A DNA stretch of 7,370 bases. It comes from Pseudomonadota bacterium (GTDB lineage Bacteria; Pseudomonadota; Gammaproteobacteria; Burkholderiales; Burkholderiaceae_C). Under the pieces are notes generated by a model. The model did no database searches and had not been told where the DNA came from. It was given only the letters and a program-made list of their open reading frames with translations. The position numbers and the translations under genes were made by a program. Where the stretch lies: positions 1-7,370 of the forward strand of contig JAUPTP010000102.1 in the NCBI GenBank assembly GCA_030918015.1, given 5' to 3'. Of this stretch, positions 5,808 through 7,370 are shown in pieces (position 1 is the stretch's first letter; each line of letters starts with the position of its first letter).

Positions 5808-7370
5808 TCAGGCCCGCAGCCGATCCAGCGCCTGCCGCGCCTGCGCCACCGCGCTGGAGTCGCCCGCGCTGGACAGCACCAGTCGGTGCGTGGCGCGGGT
5901 CATGCCGACGTAGAGCAGGCGTCCCTCCTCCTCGAGGGTGCTGCGCGCATCCGGCACCGCCTGCAGGCCGATGAGGGCCACCGTGTGGAATTCGAGCCCC
6001 TTGGAGGCGTGCAGCGTGGTGAGCTTGACGCTGTCGCCCGCCCAGGCGTCGCCCTGGACGCCCTTCAGGCGCTGGGTGCGGATCTGCAGCGCCTGCAGCG
6101 CGCGCTCGATCGGGTCGAGCAGGTCGTGGCGGCGCGCCAGCACGCCGATCTCGGACGGCGCCAGGCCCTCGGCCAGCGCGTCGGCCAGGCGCTCGGCCAC
6201 CAGGCGCGCCTCGTCGCGCGGGGAGTCGCAGCGCAGCAGCTCGGGCGGCGGGCCGCTGCGCCCGGCCGCGATCGGCGCGGAGCGGGTGATGTCGTCGTCG
6301 TCGTCCGTGGGCGCCGCGTCGTCCAGCGGCTCGCCGCCTTCGAGGAGCTGGCCGGCGGCGGCGGTGGCCAGCCGCAGCACCTCGGCGGTGTTGCGGTAGT
6401 TGACCTTCAGCACGCTGGTGCGCCCGCGCGCCTCGATGCCGACGCTGGCGAAGCTGAACCGGCGCCGCGGCGCGCGGTAGATGCTCTGCGCGTCGTCGTA
6501 GAGCACCAGCAGGCTGTTCGTGCTGGGATCGACCAGCTGCGGCGCCAGGCGCAGCCAGGCGTCCTCGAAGTCGTGCGCCTCGTCGATCATCAGCGCGGCG
6601 TACTGCGCCCGCGGCACGCGGCCGTGCTCGATCGCCTGGATGACCCGCTCGACCAGCGCGTCGTAGTCGGGCCGCCCGCCCGTCCTGGGGATGCCGAGCT
6701 GGTAGGTGCTGGCCATGTCCCAGCACCAGCCGTGGAAGGTGCGCACCTGCACCCGCTCGTCCAGGCCGCGCCCGCGCATCATCGCGTCGATGCGCGCGGC
6801 CAGCGGCCGGTTGTAGCAGAGCACCAGGATCGGCCAGTCGGGCCGCGCCATCGCCGCGAGCTTCTCGGCGCGGTAGACCAGGATCATCGTCTTGCCCGAG
6901 CCGGCCACGCCGTGGATCACCCGGTGCCCGCCGCCCAGGCTGCGCGCGAGCTGCTCCTGCTGCAGGTCCATCACCCGCAGCAGCGCGTCGCCCGGCGGGG
7001 GCGCGGGCTCGCGGCAGGAGGCGTCCCCGTGCGCATCGGCCTTGTCCTGCGCCTCGTCGGCGTCCAGCAGCGAGCCCTGGACCGGCAGCCGGATCTCGGG
7101 GAAGAGGTGCCAGCGGATGCGGTCGCGCTGCGGCAGCGTCAGCGTGTGGCGGAAGTCGATCGTCAGCATGCCCCACAGCCGCTCCTGGAAGGCGCCGGGG
7201 TCGAGCGTGTCGGCCAGGTCCTCGCGGGTGAGCGTGCGCTCGGGCGGGAAGATCTCGTCCCAGGCCGCGTCGGTGATGCGCTGGCGCTCGATGTTGGCCA
7301 GCACCGCGCCGGCCCCCCAGGGCGCGAGCAGCTTGCCGGCGCGGCGCGAGCCCTCCGGCGCCAGCAGCGC
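5808..7370 (-). CDS. UvrD/Rep-like SF1 helicase, probably NERD-domain family (5' end outside window)
   Basis: A 3'-5' SF1A helicase is encoded here, with 520 codons visible and the frame still open at the right edge. A GTG at 7304 is probably internal, because the 22 codons upstream read as sensible protein continuous with what follows. Motifs in order (minus strand): GVAGSGKT (Walker A, 6911-6888), [10 protein letters not shown] (Ia), IDEAHDFED (Walker B, near 6585-6559), YDDAQSIY (III, near 6500-6475), NYRNT (IV, near 6400), [11 protein letters not shown] (V, near 6020-5985) and LLYVGMTRA (VI, near 5920-5890). The visible lead-in VLANIERQ, then TLTREDL, then [29 protein letters not shown] matches my recollection of helicases that start with a NERD nuclease-related domain. 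That domain would lie beyond the edge and is inferred, not seen. The gene ends 24 bases before hsdR on the same strand, so it is probably the first or an early gene of the restriction operon. Its substrate and role with the RM system are unknown. Confidence 0.9.
   Translation of the reverse strand, partial: ALLAPEGSRRAGKLLAPWGAGAVLANIERQRITDAAWDEIFPPERTLTREDLADTLDPGAFQERLWGMLTIDFRHTLTLPQRDRIRWHLFPEIRLPVQGSLLDADEAQDKADAHGDASCREPAPPPGDALLRVMDLQQEQLARSLGGGHRVIHGVAGSGKTMILVYRAEKLAAMARPDWPILVLCYNRPLAARIDAMMRGRGLDERVQVRTFHGWCWDMASTYQLGIPRTGGRPDYDALVERVIQAIEHGRVPRAQYAALMIDEAHDFEDAWLRLAPQLVDPSTNSLLVLYDDAQSIYRAPRRRFSFASVGIEARGRTSVLKVNYRNTAEVLRLATAAAGQLLEGGEPLDDAAPTDDDDDITRSAPIAAGRSGPPPELLRCDSPRDEARLVAERLADALAEGLAPSEIGVLARRHDLLDPIERALQALQIRTQRLKGVQGDAWAGDSVKLTTLHASKGLEFHTVALIGLQAVPDARSTLEEEGRLLYVGMTRATHRLVLSSAGDSSAVAQARQALDRLRA
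6291..6305. repeat. (GTC)5 trinucleotide run inside the helicase gene
   Basis: Five tandem GTC units on the plus strand encode a run of Asp codons (DDDDD) in an acidic, Pro/Gly-rich stretch between helicase motifs IV and V. This looks like a flexible surface loop whose length may vary between relatives. It is in frame, so changes by whole units would not break the gene. Confidence 0.6.

Noticed and set aside
6291..6305. The (GTC)5 run as a CRISPR-like or regulatory repeat
   Set aside because: It is a short in-frame codon run inside a coding gene that encodes an acidic loop, with no spacers or repeat units.
5737..7176. A 479-codon minus-strand frame within the helicase gene
   Set aside because: Another frame carries the complete SF1 helicase motifs. 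This one is low-complexity Arg/Ala/Gly/Pro sequence typical of GC-rich shadows.

Overview
The window is a compact, all-minus-strand operon from a very GC-rich bacterium. Hand-counted 60-base lines inside the restriction genes reach 77-83% GC. The last gene read has a diderm-style lipoprotein signal peptide. Together with the codon use this suggests a high-GC Gram-negative such as a betaproteobacterium (Burkholderiales-like). That placement is an impression only, because no rRNA or other marker gene is present.

Reading in the direction of transcription (right to left):
(1) 7370-5808: a UvrD/Rep-type SF1 helicase of the kind that usually carries an N-terminal NERD nuclease-related domain. Its 5' end lies outside the window.
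(2) 5783-3297: hsdR, a type I restriction subunit with a PD-(D/E)xK nuclease domain, an SF2 translocase and an EcoEI-like C-terminus.
(3) 3300-2689: hsdS, only 203 residues, so a half-size specificity subunit with one target recognition domain and one conserved helical region.
(4) 2645-2331: a 104-residue minimal nucleotidyltransferase (MNT) with a complete catalytic triad but no HEPN toxin gene beside it.
(5) 2294 (or 2330)-312: hsdM, an N6-adenine methyltransferase with an unusually long C-terminal coiled-coil region.
(6) From 140 leftwards: the start of an unrelated lipoprotein gene, after a 171-base gap that probably marks the end of the defence operon.

The five defence genes are packed tightly: a 24-base gap, a 4-base ATGA overlap, a 43-base gap, then either a zero-base or a 36-base gap. 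They are probably co-transcribed. HsdM and HsdS would form the modification enzyme. HsdR would add ATP-driven translocation and cleavage of unmodified DNA. Because HsdS has one recognition domain, it would have to act as a dimer and would be expected to read a palindromic bipartite site. The unexplained parts are the MNT enzyme between hsdS and hsdM and the SF1 helicase directly ahead of hsdR. These two accessory proteins are the best candidates for new biology: a type I restriction island with an added nucleotidyltransferase control element and an added helicase/nuclease. No RNA genes, insertion sequences, CRISPR arrays, recombinases or inversion repeats were seen.
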